A stretch of 64,000 nt of DNA, from positions 992,001-1,056,000 of the forward strand of contig NZ_VDMN01000001.1 in assembly GCF_006335145.1 (NCBI RefSeq), in the 5' to 3' direction. Shown here one piece after another: positions 8,394-16,034 of the stretch (positions are counted from its first letter, which is position 1; every line of letters begins with the position of its first letter). The stretch comes from Aliirhizobium smilacinae. GTDB taxonomy: Bacteria; Pseudomonadota; Alphaproteobacteria; Rhizobiales; Rhizobiaceae. A program made the translations under genes and the position numbers. Below the pieces are notes generated by a model. The model worked only from the letters and a program-made list of their open reading frames with translations. It searched no databases and was not told the DNA's origin.

Positions 8394-9194
8394 TCAATAA
8401 CCTGAGCCTGCAGCACCGCCGCCCGGTCCACGGCCATAACGGCTGGCAAGGTTCTTCAACGTTGCGGCAAGTTCCGTCACGTCGGCACCGACGGCGACAA
8501 AGCTCGCACCGAGATCGAGATAACGGCGATTGAGGGTTTCGCTGAAGGTCAGGATGCCCGCCGGTTTGCCGGCGGCGATGATTCGGCCGATCGCCGATTC
8601 GATCACCTGCTGTACTTCGGGCGCCTCGATTCGGCCGATATATCCCAGATCAGCAGAGAGATCGGCCGGGCCGATAAAGACGCCATCGACACCATCCACC
8701 GCTGCGATTGCCTCGATATTGTCGATCGCCACTCTGGTTTCGGCCTGAACCAGTAGGCAGATTTCGCCGTCAGCCGTCTGGGCGTAGTCGGAAATGGCAT
8801 TGAAGCCCGAGGCGCGCGCGACGGCGGCACCCAGCCCACGCGTGCCGCGTGGAGGATAACGCACCGCCTGAACCAGCGCTTTCGCCTGCTCGGGCGAATC
8901 GACCATGGGAATGAGAAGCGTCCGTGCGCCGGCATCAAGCAATTGCTTGATGAACCAGGTCTCGCTTGAGGGAGGGCGCACGACGGGTTCGACGGCAAAG
9001 GGTGCAAGCGCCCGCAACTGGGCGATGATGCTGCGCAGATCGTTCGGCCCATGCTCCGAATCGATGACGAGCCAGTCGAAGCCGGCGCTCGCCGCGATCT
9101 CGGCCGGAAGCGCCTCGCCGGTATTCAGCCAGAGGCCGATCTGCTGGCGGCCTGCGCTGATTGCAGCCTTGAAGTCATTCTTCGGTACCGGCAT
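8394..9194 (-). CDS. HpcH/HpaI family class II aldolase
   Basis: This family reversibly cleaves 2-oxo-3-deoxy or 4-hydroxy-2-oxo acids into pyruvate plus an aldehyde, using a divalent metal. The prototype is 4-hydroxy-2-oxoheptanedioate aldolase HpaI. The 266-residue product shows the family motifs in order: FDWLVIDSEHGPND (catalytic Asp/His region), a PPRGTRG loop, LLVQAETRVAIDNIEAIAAVDGVDGVFIGPADLSADLG with the metal-binding glutamate, and GAS-FVAVGADV near the end. The tail is glycine-rich. The physiological substrate is not evident. The flavoprotein gene 58 nt upstream may be co-transcribed. Confidence 0.9.
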   Translation of the reverse strand: MPVPKNDFKAAISAGRQQIGLWLNTGEALPAEIAASAGFDWLVIDSEHGPNDLRSIIAQLRALAPFAVEPVVRPPSSETWFIKQLLDAGARTLLIPMVDSPEQAKALVQAVRYPPRGTRGLGAAVARASGFNAISDYAQTADGEICLLVQAETRVAIDNIEAIAAVDGVDGVFIGPADLSADLGYIGRIEAPEVQQVIESAIGRIIAAGKPAGILTFSETLNRRYLDLGASFVAVGADVTELAATLKNLASRYGRGPGGGAAGSGY

Positions 9195-9252
9195 GTCTCC
9201 TCCTATGCCTTTTAATGTGAATATTGGCCCAACCTTCGGGGACCTTATAGAA

Positions 9253-10470
9253 TCAGGACAGCAACAGCTTCAGATCGGTGGACGGATCGGCGAGCAGCGC
9301 CTTGTCGGGATTGATGCCGGTCTCCAGCATCTTCTTGCCCGTCACATAGGCCTTGGCGTCATTGACCGCATCGACGGCAATCAGCCTTCCCCCACGAAAA
9401 TACCAGACGGATACCGCGCCTTCGCGGGCGCCGGGGCGCACCAGCGTTTCATCGTAACCGAGATTAAAGCCGGCGATCTGCAGCTTCACATCATACTGGT
9501 CGGACCAGAACCAGGGTTTCGGCACATAAGGTTCGCTGCCGCCGGCAAGTGTTGCGGCAACCGATTCGGCCTGGTCGACGGCGTTCTGTACCGATTCGAG
9601 ACGAATGCGCCCCTCTTCCCACGGCAGTAGCGCGCAATCGCCCATGGCGAAGATCGATGGGTCTGAGGTGCGGGCGAACCTGTCGACGACGATGCCATTG
9701 CCGACATCGAGGCCGCAATCCTGCGCCAGCCGGTCGTTCGGGGTAACGCCGATGCCGACGATGACGAAATCCACATCGATGACCGAACCATCAGAGAGTT
9801 CCGCGGCGCGCAGCTTGTCGTCCTCGCCGATCAGGCGGGTGAGGCCCGTCTTTTCGCGAATCGCGACGCCGCGCTCGCTGTGGATGGCGCGCATGATGTC
9901 AGCGGTCTCTTTCGAAGCCACACGGGCGAGAATGCGGTCGGCCATCTCGATCAGCGTCACGTCGAGCCCGAGATGGCGTGCGACGGCTGCAGCCTCCAGC
10001 CCGATGTAACCGCCGCCGATGATCAGCAGGCGGCGGCCGGCCTTCATCTCCTCCGCCAGCCGGTCCGCATCGCGCTTGTCACGCACCGTATAGACGCCCT
10101 GCAACTCTCCGCCGATGCTGGCGGGCAAGGTGCGCGGGCTGGAACCGGTCGCCAAGGCCAGGGTTTCATATTCGAGGGTCGAACCATCCTGCATGCGGAC
10201 GGTCTTTTTCTCGCGATCGATTTCTTCAACAAAAGTCGAGAGCCGGACGTCCACGTCGTTTTCGGCAAACCAGTTGTCCGGACGGAAAGTCAGGCGGTCG
10301 AAACTCATCTCGCCGAGCAGGTATTTCTTCGAGAGCGGCGGACGCTGGTAGGGATAGACCTCTTCGGCGCCGATCATCGTGATGGGCCGCGTATCCTTCA
10401 ATGTCCGCAGTTTTGCCGCGAGCGCAAAGCCCGCCTGCCCTGCACCGACGATCACCAGCCTGCCTGTCAC
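9253..10470 (-). CDS. FAD/NAD-dependent ferredoxin reductase-like protein
   Basis: Probable electron-transfer reductase of the rhodocoxin/putidaredoxin reductase type. It would pass electrons from NAD(P)H through FAD to a ferredoxin that serves an oxygenase or cytochrome P450. The 405-residue protein has an N-terminal FAD dinucleotide fold (VIVGAGQAGFALA), a PYQRPPLSKKYL motif, the ATGSSPRTLP segment, and a second NAD-binding fold (LLIIGGGYIGLEAAA). It also has the FAD-binding IFAMGDCAL motif and a C-terminal reductase domain. The start is taken as GTG at 10470 with GGAGCGG before it. The frame is open 53 codons further upstream, but that segment does not look like this family. No ferredoxin or P450 is adjacent. 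Confidence 0.85.
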   Translation of the reverse strand: MTGRLVIVGAGQAGFALAAKLRTLKDTRPITMIGAEEVYPYQRPPLSKKYLLGEMSFDRLTFRPDNWFAENDVDVRLSTFVEEIDREKKTVRMQDGSTLEYETLALATGSSPRTLPASIGGELQGVYTVRDKRDADRLAEEMKAGRRLLIIGGGYIGLEAAAVARHLGLDVTLIEMADRILARVASKETADIMRAIHSERGVAIREKTGLTRLIGEDDKLRAAELSDGSVIDVDFVIVGIGVTPNDRLAQDCGLDVGNGIVVDRFARTSDPSIFAMGDCALLPWEEGRIRLESVQNAVDQAESVAATLAGGSEPYVPKPWFWSDQYDVKLQIAGFNLGYDETLVRPGAREGAVSVWYFRGGRLIAVDAVNDAKAYVTGKKMLETGINPDKALLADPSTDLKLLLS

Positions 10471-10696
10471 TTGCCCGCTCCATTCCGTTTCAATCACCTG
10501 AGGGAATAACACCTTGGGCGACGGCAAAGGGGTATCGTCGCGACGTCTGGCCGTCAACAACGCGACATTGTGTCCAATGCGCAGGAATGGAGCGGATCCA
10601 GACACCATAGATCGAGAAAAATTTACCAATCAACTTTAGACTGCATCAAAATTAGAGGAATAAAATCATATCCGTGGAGAGAACAAGGAGGAAAGC

Positions 10697-11053
10697 ATGG
10701 CCCCATTGATGGACGGGACCGAAACCCAGGAACCGGCACACCTGCGCCGTGTCTTTGAAAAGTTCAGTATCGATAGACCCGGCAAGATCGTGCTGGTCGA
10801 ACATCATCTCAGCACCAAGTCGAGCATTCGTTGCCTGATACGGACCATGTCGCTGCAGGGTGCGGAGCTTGAAGTGACCCCTCACATACCGGTGCCGACG
10901 CATTTCTTCCTCGCCATCCTCGGCATCCGCGACGAGATCGGCTGCACGGTCATGGCGCGAGAAGAGGAAAAGGTGACGGTCGGCTTCAACATGCTGATCA
11001 ATCCGGAATTCCTGCACCACGTCATCCGGCTGAGCTTCGAGACCAGTCACTGA
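10697..11053 (+). CDS. PilZ-like small protein
   Basis: A 118-residue cytosolic protein preceded by an excellent ribosome-binding site (AAGGAGG, 6 nt before the ATG). The central stretch IRCLIRTMSLQGAELEV resembles the (D/N)xSxxGxxL strand of PilZ domains, which bind cyclic di-GMP. The N-terminal RxxxR signature is not clear, so it may be a degenerate PilZ that does not bind the nucleotide. It stands alone, divergent from the flavoprotein gene. A diguanylate cyclase gene is present at 26358-27104. I regard PilZ as likely, not certain. Confidence 0.6.
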   Translation: MAPLMDGTETQEPAHLRRVFEKFSIDRPGKIVLVEHHLSTKSSIRCLIRTMSLQGAELEVTPHIPVPTHFFLAILGIRDEIGCTVMAREEEKVTVGFNMLINPEFLHHVIRLSFETSH

Positions 11054-11087
11054 GGCGCATTCGACCGAGAAAAGCTGCCGCGTGTTT

Positions 11088-11369
11088 CTACTGCCGCGAT
11101 TTTCGCCATCCGGCCGCGCGGGCGTCGGTTTCGGAGCAGAACCACCGTTCTCCGAATTCCGGGCGGATTTTCGTGTCGTCGTAAAAGATCTGGCCGGGCA
11201 GATGATAAATCCGTTCGCCGCTATCGATCGAAATATTGCCTTTGATACGACAGGACGGACTGACGTTTGCCTCTACGGCACGGCTGATGCCGGGCAAAAG
11301 CGAATGGCCGCCCGTGGCGAGAAAACTCGCGGATGCGGCTGCGATGACGATCACGGCGAATTTGCTCAT
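11088..11369 (-). CDS. Small exported cysteine-containing protein
   Basis: A 93-residue protein with a hydrophobic N-terminus (residues 1-20, VIVIAAASASFLATGG) that should act as a signal peptide or anchor. The remainder has the pattern C-x2-KGN, IYHLPGQIFY, ERWFCSETDARAAGWRKS. This two-cysteine, YHxPG, FCSExxAxxAGW pattern is seen in small rhizobial proteins and at the C-terminus of some nuclease-like exported proteins, sometimes named after ExoI. I recognise the pattern but not a proven function. It converges on the PilZ-like gene. Confidence 0.65.
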   Translation of the reverse strand: MSKFAVIVIAAASASFLATGGHSLLPGISRAVEANVSPSCRIKGNISIDSGERIYHLPGQIFYDDTKIRPEFGERWFCSETDARAAGWRKSRQ

Positions 11370-11584
11370 ACATCGATCATGCGCCGGAAAGATTGATTCT
11401 GCGCTTCAGAAATCTCTAAAATTGCACCGTTATCGCTTTGTAACTTAAAGTCGCATTCCGCAACAGCCCGATATGCGCTTGTCGGCGAATCATACCAGTG
11501 AAGGTCTGCGCGGGTGAGTTCCGGCCCTTGCGCGTCGGCGAAAGCTTTCTATTGTGACGCGGCTTTCAACCGGACTTTTCTGAC

Positions 11585-12706
11585 ATGACCGCATTTTCCC
11601 GCTTCACCCCGCTTGTCTCCTCCCTTCCGTCAACCGTGCCCTTTGTCGGGCCGGAGGCGCTGGAGCGAAAGAGCGGTTCTGCCGTCAAGGCGCGTATCGG
11701 CGCCAACGAAAACGGGTTTGGCCCGGCCCCTTCCGTGCTTGCCGCCATGACGGAAGCCGCAGCGGGGATCTGGAAATATGCGGATCCGGAAAATTTCGAC
11801 CTCAAGGCAGCGCTTGCCGCACATCTGAAATGTCGTCCGGAAAACCTGGCGATCGGCGAAGGCGTCGACAGCCTGCTCGGCCAGATCGTGAGACTCGTCA
11901 TCGATCCGGCGTCCAGCACGCCCATGCCGGTGGTGAATTCGTTCGGCGGGTATCCGACCTTCAATTTCCATGTCGCGGGATTTGGCGGCCGGCTGGTCAC
12001 CGTTCCTTACGTCAACGACCGCGAAGACCTGAACGGATTGCTCGATGCGGTTCGCCGGGAAAATGCGCCGCTCGTCTATTTTGCTAATCCGGACAATCCG
12101 ATGGGCAGCTGGTGGGAAGCCGATGAGGTCGTGGCCTTCGCAAGGGCGCTTCCGGAGACGACGCTGCTGGTGCTTGACGAGGCCTATTGCGAGACCGGCC
12201 CGGCCAGCGCTTTTCCCTCGATCGACGCGCTCATCGACATGCCGAACGTGGTGCGTACCCGCACCTTCTCCAAGGCTTACGGGATGGCCGGCGCCCGCGT
12301 CGGTTATGCGATCACGACGGAAGGGACAGCCAAGGCCTTCGACAAGATCCGCAACCATTTCGGCATGAACAGGATCGCGGTCGCGGGTGCCATCGCGGCG
12401 CTGAAGGATCAAGCCTATCTCGACGAGGTTGTCGCCAATATCAAGGCATCCCGCGAGCGGATAGCGGCAATCGCTGCAGCCAACGGACTGAGCGCCCTGC
12501 CATCGGCCACCAATTTCGTCGCCATCGATTGCGGGCGAGATGCAGCCTATGCCCGCGCCATCGTCGACGGACTGCTGCAACATGGCGTTTTCATCCGCAT
12601 GCCGGGGGTCGAGCCGCTCAGCCGCTGCATTCGGATAAGCGCTGGCCCGGAGCCGGACATGGCTCTATTGGCGACAGCGCTGCCTTTGGTGCTAAAATCG
12701 CTTTAA
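11585..12706 (+). CDS. HisC-type PLP aminotransferase
   Basis: A fold-type I PLP-dependent aminotransferase of the histidinol-phosphate/aromatic class, 373 residues. Visible motifs are ANENGFGPAPSV near the N-terminus, YFANPDNPMGSWW (cofactor-contacting Asn), LVLDEAYCE (pyridine-N Asp), TRTFSKAYGMAGARVGY with the Schiff-base lysine at K230, and a C-terminal RISAGPEPD with the carboxylate-binding arginine. There is no histidine-operon neighbour, so this is probably an accessory paralogue. It may act on histidinol phosphate, phenylpyruvate or another amino acid; the sequence alone does not decide. The ATG lacks a clear Shine-Dalgarno sequence. Confidence 0.88.
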   Translation: MTAFSRFTPLVSSLPSTVPFVGPEALERKSGSAVKARIGANENGFGPAPSVLAAMTEAAAGIWKYADPENFDLKAALAAHLKCRPENLAIGEGVDSLLGQIVRLVIDPASSTPMPVVNSFGGYPTFNFHVAGFGGRLVTVPYVNDREDLNGLLDAVRRENAPLVYFANPDNPMGSWWEADEVVAFARALPETTLLVLDEAYCETGPASAFPSIDALIDMPNVVRTRTFSKAYGMAGARVGYAITTEGTAKAFDKIRNHFGMNRIAVAGAIAALKDQAYLDEVVANIKASRERIAAIAAANGLSALPSATNFVAIDCGRDAAYARAIVDGLLQHGVFIRMPGVEPLSRCIRISAGPEPDMALLATALPLVLKSL

Positions 12707-12711
12707 AGGCC

Positions 12712-12742
12712 AAAGGCCGGGCACGAAAGCGCCCGGCCTTTT
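12712..12742 (+). terminator. Terminator after the aminotransferase
   Basis: An 11-bp stem (AAAGGCCGGGC with GCCCGGCCTTT) has an 8-nt loop and ends in TTTTC. It begins 6 nt after the aminotransferase stop and lies between convergent genes, so it can serve the SDR gene as well. Confidence 0.85.
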
Positions 12743-12769
12743 CATTTCTCGACGGCTTGCTGGCCGATA

Positions 12770-13633
12770 TCAGACAACGCCGCCGTTGGTGTAGAGGGTC
12801 TGGCCGTTAACCCACCAGCCATCCGGGCTGCAGAGGAAGGCAACCATCGCGGCGATGTCCGACGGTTCGCCGATCCGGCCATGCGGCGTACGCTGGGCAA
12901 AACCCGCAACCTGTTCGTCCGTCTTGCCGTCGAGGAAGAGCGAAGTCGCGACCAGTCCGGGCGCAATCGCATTGACGGAGATTTTTCTCCCCGCCAGTTC
13001 CTTGGCAAGGATGTTGGCGTAGATTTCCATCGATCCCTTGCTTGCCGCATAAGGCCCGTAGGTCGGCGAGCGAAGCTGCACGATGCTCGACGAGGTGGCA
13101 ATGATCCGGCCACCGTCACGCAACCGCCTGGCCGCTTCGCGCAGCGTATTGAAGCTGCCCTTCACATTGGTATCCACCATCGTATCGAAATCCTCGTCCG
13201 ACATGTCGCGGAACGGGGCGAGATGCATCACACCGGCATTGGCGACCGCTACGTCCACGCCGCCGAATTCGCGCTCGGCAACGTCAAACAGACGACGCAC
13301 CGCTGTTGGTTCACGGATATCCGCCTGTTCCCAGACGGCCTGACCGCCAGCGTTTTCGATATCCCGCACGACGGCGGTGGCAAGATCATGGTTGACCCGG
13401 CAATTGACGACGACCTTGAAACCGTCGGCGGCCAGGCGTTTTGCCGTTGCCGCACCAATTCCACGCGACGAGCCGGTGACGATCGCGACCTTGTTCGCCG
13501 TCTGGAACTGCTGAGCCTGCGCCGTGCCTGCTGCTGCTGCGGCCGCAGCCGCAGCGACGACGGCCGGTGCGATCGCTGCGGCAGACAGAATAGTCCGCCG
13601 CGAGAGAGCCGACTTCTGAGCTTTATCATCCAT
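12770..13633 (-). CDS. Tat-exported short-chain dehydrogenase/reductase
   Basis: A classical SDR of 287 residues. It has the TGSSRGIG cofactor loop, VANAGVM, the catalytic serine in ATSSSIV, YGPYAASKGSM with the YxxxK pair, and a C-terminal NGQTLYTNGG. Ahead of the enzyme is a twin-arginine signal: SRRTIL at about residues 10-15, then an unusually alanine-rich hydrophobic stretch ending AQA. This suggests export of the folded, cofactor-loaded enzyme to the periplasm. The start at 13633 has AAGGA 8 nt upstream; the longer frame (to 13789) has no such site and would bury the Tat signal. It is divergent from an HxlR-type regulator, which probably controls it. The substrate is unknown. Confidence 0.88.
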   Translation of the reverse strand: MDDKAQKSALSRRTILSAAAIAPAVVAAAAAAAAAGTAQAQQFQTANKVAIVTGSSRGIGAATAKRLAADGFKVVVNCRVNHDLATAVVRDIENAGGQAVWEQADIREPTAVRRLFDVAEREFGGVDVAVANAGVMHLAPFRDMSDEDFDTMVDTNVKGSFNTLREAARRLRDGGRIIATSSSIVQLRSPTYGPYAASKGSMEIYANILAKELAGRKISVNAIAPGLVATSLFLDGKTDEQVAGFAQRTPHGRIGEPSDIAAMVAFLCSPDGWWVNGQTLYTNGGVV

Positions 13634-13811
13634 AAGAACCATCCTTCTGTGTTTAGCGCAGCCGGGTTCGTCACGGCGGAAAGGCTCCCGTCGGGTCATC
13701 GCGGCTGCATTCTTGATTTCACCACGCCCAAGAGCGAGCCGGCATTGCGCACCGCCATCTGCCTGTCGCGCCCAGCAGTGCCCGCTCACTTTTCTTGACT
13801 AACTCTCTTTT

Positions 13812-13846
13812 GGAAAGTAGGCACTTTCCGGTACCGTACATACCGG
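13812..13846. promoter_or_regulatory. Two overlapping palindromes, probable HxlR operator
   Basis: GGAAAGT-AGGC-ACTTTCC (13812-13829) and CCGGTA-N7-TACCGG (13828-13846) share the bases CC. Both are perfect. They end 10 nt before the regulator's start, in the divergent interval shared with the SDR gene. HxlR proteins bind such short palindromes as dimers, so autoregulation and control of the SDR gene are likely; this is inference. Confidence 0.6.
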
Positions 13847-13856
13847 TGAGGAAGAA

Positions 13857-14291
13857 ATGGGAAAACCGAACGAATCCGTGTTCACGGCCGAGGAACTTTT
13901 TCGTGCGCATTCCTACAAGGCGCGCGACTACCCAAAAAATGTCGAGCCCGGCGTCGAGGATGTCGTCAGACAAATGATCTCGGGCTTTGCCGACAAATGG
14001 ACGGTGGTCATTCTCGACACGCTATGGGACCAGGGTACGCTGCGGTTTTCGGAACTCGCACGGCATGTGGAAGGCATCAGCCAGAAGATGCTGACTCAGA
14101 CGCTGCGCCGGATGGAGCGCGACGGGCTGGTGATCCGCACGCTTTACCCATCGGTGCCGCCGAAGGTGGAGTACCGGCTTTCACCGCTCGGCCTGACGCT
14201 GGGCGCCGCCTTCTGCAATGTGTGGATATGGGCGGTGGAGAACCACGACGCGGTGCGCGAGGCACGTAATGTCTTCGACCAGAAGGACTGA
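13857..14291 (+). CDS. HxlR-family winged-helix transcriptional regulator
   Basis: A 144-residue DNA-binding protein. The HxlR domain occupies about residues 35-135: the opening helix IISGFADKWTVVILDTLW, the recognition region RFSELARHVEGISQKMLTQTLRRMERDGLV, and the wing VPPKVEYRLSPLG. HxlR proteins are usually dimeric repressors or activators that respond to aldehydes, quinones or redox signals, often with a cysteine. The only cysteine here is near the C-terminus (AFCNVW). GAGGAAG precedes the ATG. It faces away from the Tat-SDR gene across a pair of palindromes. Confidence 0.93.
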   Translation: MGKPNESVFTAEELFRAHSYKARDYPKNVEPGVEDVVRQMISGFADKWTVVILDTLWDQGTLRFSELARHVEGISQKMLTQTLRRMERDGLVIRTLYPSVPPKVEYRLSPLGLTLGAAFCNVWIWAVENHDAVREARNVFDQKD

Positions 14292-14402
14292 AGACCACTC
14301 ACCGGCACGCAGAAAACCGCGCCGGCCTTGTTTCTGCCGGTCGCGGTCGAAATTCTTGCGACATCCGAAGCGGAAGCGCCTTCCCTGTTCTCTTTTATCT
14401 CT

Positions 14403-14421
14403 CCGCCCTCTCGCGGGGCGG
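14403..14421. terminator. Hairpin downstream of the HxlR gene
   Basis: A 6-bp GC stem (CCGCCC with GGGCGG) has a 7-nt loop, 112 nt past the HxlR stop, followed by TGAAAAT. It is only a weak terminator candidate between convergent genes. Confidence 0.35.
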
Positions 14422-14460
14422 TGAAAATCTGTCGTGTTCGATGCTCAGAACATTTCCGAA

Positions 14461-14494
14461 GCAAAACCGGTTTCCATTCTCGCCGGAATTGCTC
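14461..14494. repeat. 34-bp intergenic repeat, copy B
   Basis: The second copy of the GCAAAACCGGTT...GGAATTGCTC element described at 1484-1517, in the same orientation, with 28 of 34 bases identical. Its last two bases overlap the stop codon of the Sel1-like gene, so the end of that protein may have been set by arrival of the repeat. Confidence 0.6.
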
Positions 14495-14759
14495 AGTGCA
14501 CCGTCATCCATTCGCGAGCGGCGCGCAGCGCTTCGGCGAGCTGCATCTTGGTCAATTGCGGAGCCAGATCGGCGCGCAGTTCGGCGGCGCGGTCGGAGCC
14601 CTTGATTGCTGCGATGTTCAGCCACTTGTGGGCGGACACGAGGTCGACTTCGACCCCGCGGCCCGTTGCATACATCAGACCCATATCGCAGAAGACTTCT
14701 GCGCGGGCATCGCCACCCATGGTGGCCATTTCAGTCGTTGAAATTTCAAAGCGTGCCAT
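14493..14759 (-). CDS. Small Sel1-like repeat protein
   Basis: An 88-residue protein starting at the ATG at 14759 (MARFEISTTEM), with AGGGA about 10 nt upstream. It contains one clear Sel1/TPR-like unit (FCDMGLMYATGRGVEVDLVSAHKWLNIAA), a helix pair used for protein-protein contact, followed by a further helix. A longer frame runs to 14954, but that part is not protein-like for this family. No partner is adjacent. Its stop codon touches an intergenic repeat. Confidence 0.75.
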   Translation of the reverse strand: MARFEISTTEMATMGGDARAEVFCDMGLMYATGRGVEVDLVSAHKWLNIAAIKGSDRAAELRADLAPQLTKMQLAEALRAAREWMTVH

Positions 14760-14956
14760 CGGTATTGATCCCTGTTTAAAGACCTGGTTTTCTTCTGCCC
14801 TGTTCATCATCACCCTCCGGACCACCGTCTCATGCGGCTTTGTTGATCCATCGGGTCGGCGGTTTTTCCCGCTCGTTTTGATGAGCCCAATATGATCCCA
14901 AGGTTCGAAAATCCGACTAAAAAGAATGCTTAACTTGCGGAAAACAAAGTTCAAAT

Positions 14957-15031
14957 GCTTCGTAAATTTGAGTTTTTGTTAAGCACCACAATGCCTGCGC
15001 GTTAAGGGTTTTCGACTTGTATTTACGAAGC
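14957..15031. repeat. 11-bp inverted repeat with 53-nt spacer
   Basis: GCTTCGTAAAT at 14957-14967 and ATTTACGAAGC at 15021-15031 are perfect reverse complements. They lie in an AT-rich gap of nearly 500 bases (14760-15257) between the divergent Sel1-like and DUF2147 genes, which otherwise holds only promoter-like sequence. Such spacing could hold two half-sites for a looping regulator. No family is recognised. Confidence 0.4.
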
Positions 15032-15257
15032 GTTAGGATTTCGATCGAAACCCTTTGTTCAGCATGTTTCACGCTTGGTTTTCAGAAAGTGCGGCAGAGC
15101 AGAGGCAAACCGCAGGCACTCGCACGGGCAAAAGCAGGCATTTCGAACCTCTCTCCAACTTTACCTTTACGTGCAGGTAAGCTAATTTGAGCACCGGGCG
15201 GCGATTGCAGGAGGGCGATCGCATGCCGACAAGAACGATGATCTGAGGAGGGATCTC

Positions 15258-15596
15258 ATGCTGAAGACTTTTGCCATGGCTGCGGCCTTGCTGATGAGCG
15301 CCACCGTGAGCCAAGCGGCCGAGCCGATCGAGGGTAACTGGAAGACCCAGAGCGGCTCGACCGCGGAGATCGGCAAATGCGGATCGGCCTATTGCGTGAC
15401 GCTGAGGACCGGCAAACATGCCGGTAAGCAGATCGGCCTGATGTCCGGCACCGGCGCCGAATATTCCGGTGAGATCACTGACCCCGATACGGACAAGACC
15501 TATGCCGGTTCCGGGTCGGTTACCGGCAATACATTGAAGACGAAGGGCTGCGTGCTCAAGGTCTTGTGCAAGTCACAGACTTGGACCCGGCTCTAG
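15258..15596 (+). CDS. DUF2147 family exported protein
   Basis: A 112-residue precursor with signal peptide MLKTFAMAAALLMSATVSQA and a mature part of about 90 residues. It begins EPIEGNWKTQSGSTAEIGKC and contains two cysteine pairs (KCGSAYC and GCVLKVLC). The opening GxW, the YAGSGSVTGNTLKTKGCV segment and the C-terminal SQTWTRL are typical of DUF2147, a lipocalin-like periplasmic family of unknown function common in alphaproteobacteria. AGGAGG lies 7 nt before the ATG, and a strong terminator follows, so it is a single-gene unit. Confidence 0.85.
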   Translation: MLKTFAMAAALLMSATVSQAAEPIEGNWKTQSGSTAEIGKCGSAYCVTLRTGKHAGKQIGLMSGTGAEYSGEITDPDTDKTYAGSGSVTGNTLKTKGCVLKVLCKSQTWTRL

Positions 15597-15615
15597 ACCA
15601 GCTTTTTGCCAATCG

Positions 15616-15640
15616 AAGCCGGCCGCGGGGCCGGCTTTTT
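15616..15640 (+). terminator. Terminator after the DUF2147 gene
   Basis: A 9-bp perfect stem (AAGCCGGCC with GGCCGGCTT) has a GCGG loop and runs into TTTTT. It starts 20 nt past the stop codon and is a classic intrinsic terminator. Confidence 0.9.
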
Positions 15641-15783
15641 CCTTAGTGGCGGCGCCCCAACCGGTTAATCACTCTGAACGGCAGATGAAACCGTCTCTCA
15701 GACTGCATACAGGAGAGTGCCTTTATTCTGCCCCCATTCAGCCAGGAACCACTTGAACCCTGGTCACAATCGGGAGCAGGATC

Positions 15784-15954
15784 ATGACGACCATCGCACG
15801 CCGCCTGACCATCGTCACTTTGATGATGACGATCTTTGCATTTTCCTTCGCCGCTCTCGCCACCCACCCGTCAAAGCGCCCGCTGGGCTTCAACATCAGC
15901 ACCGGGAGCATCTGCGTCTATTCCGACAGCGGCGATTGCGTCACGACGCTTTGA
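15784..15954 (+). CDS. 56-residue secreted microprotein
   Basis: A short frame from ATG 15784 to TGA 15954, with GGGAG 8 nt upstream. The predicted product starts MTTIARRLTIVTLMMTIFAF and has a hydrophobic stretch to about residue 25 followed by AALA, which resembles a signal peptide. The mature part has two cysteines (SICVYSDSGDCVTTL). It matches no family I recognise. A good ribosome-binding site and a complete signal-like N-terminus support it as a gene. It stands alone between DUF2147 and amn. Confidence 0.6.
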   Translation: MTTIARRLTIVTLMMTIFAFSFAALATHPSKRPLGFNISTGSICVYSDSGDCVTTL

Positions 15955-16034
15955 GCTTGGAGAGATCGCATCGAGGCGAAAAGAGTGGCTTTGATCGCCG
16001 TTTGATTGTCATGGAGTTCTCTCTATAATGGCTC

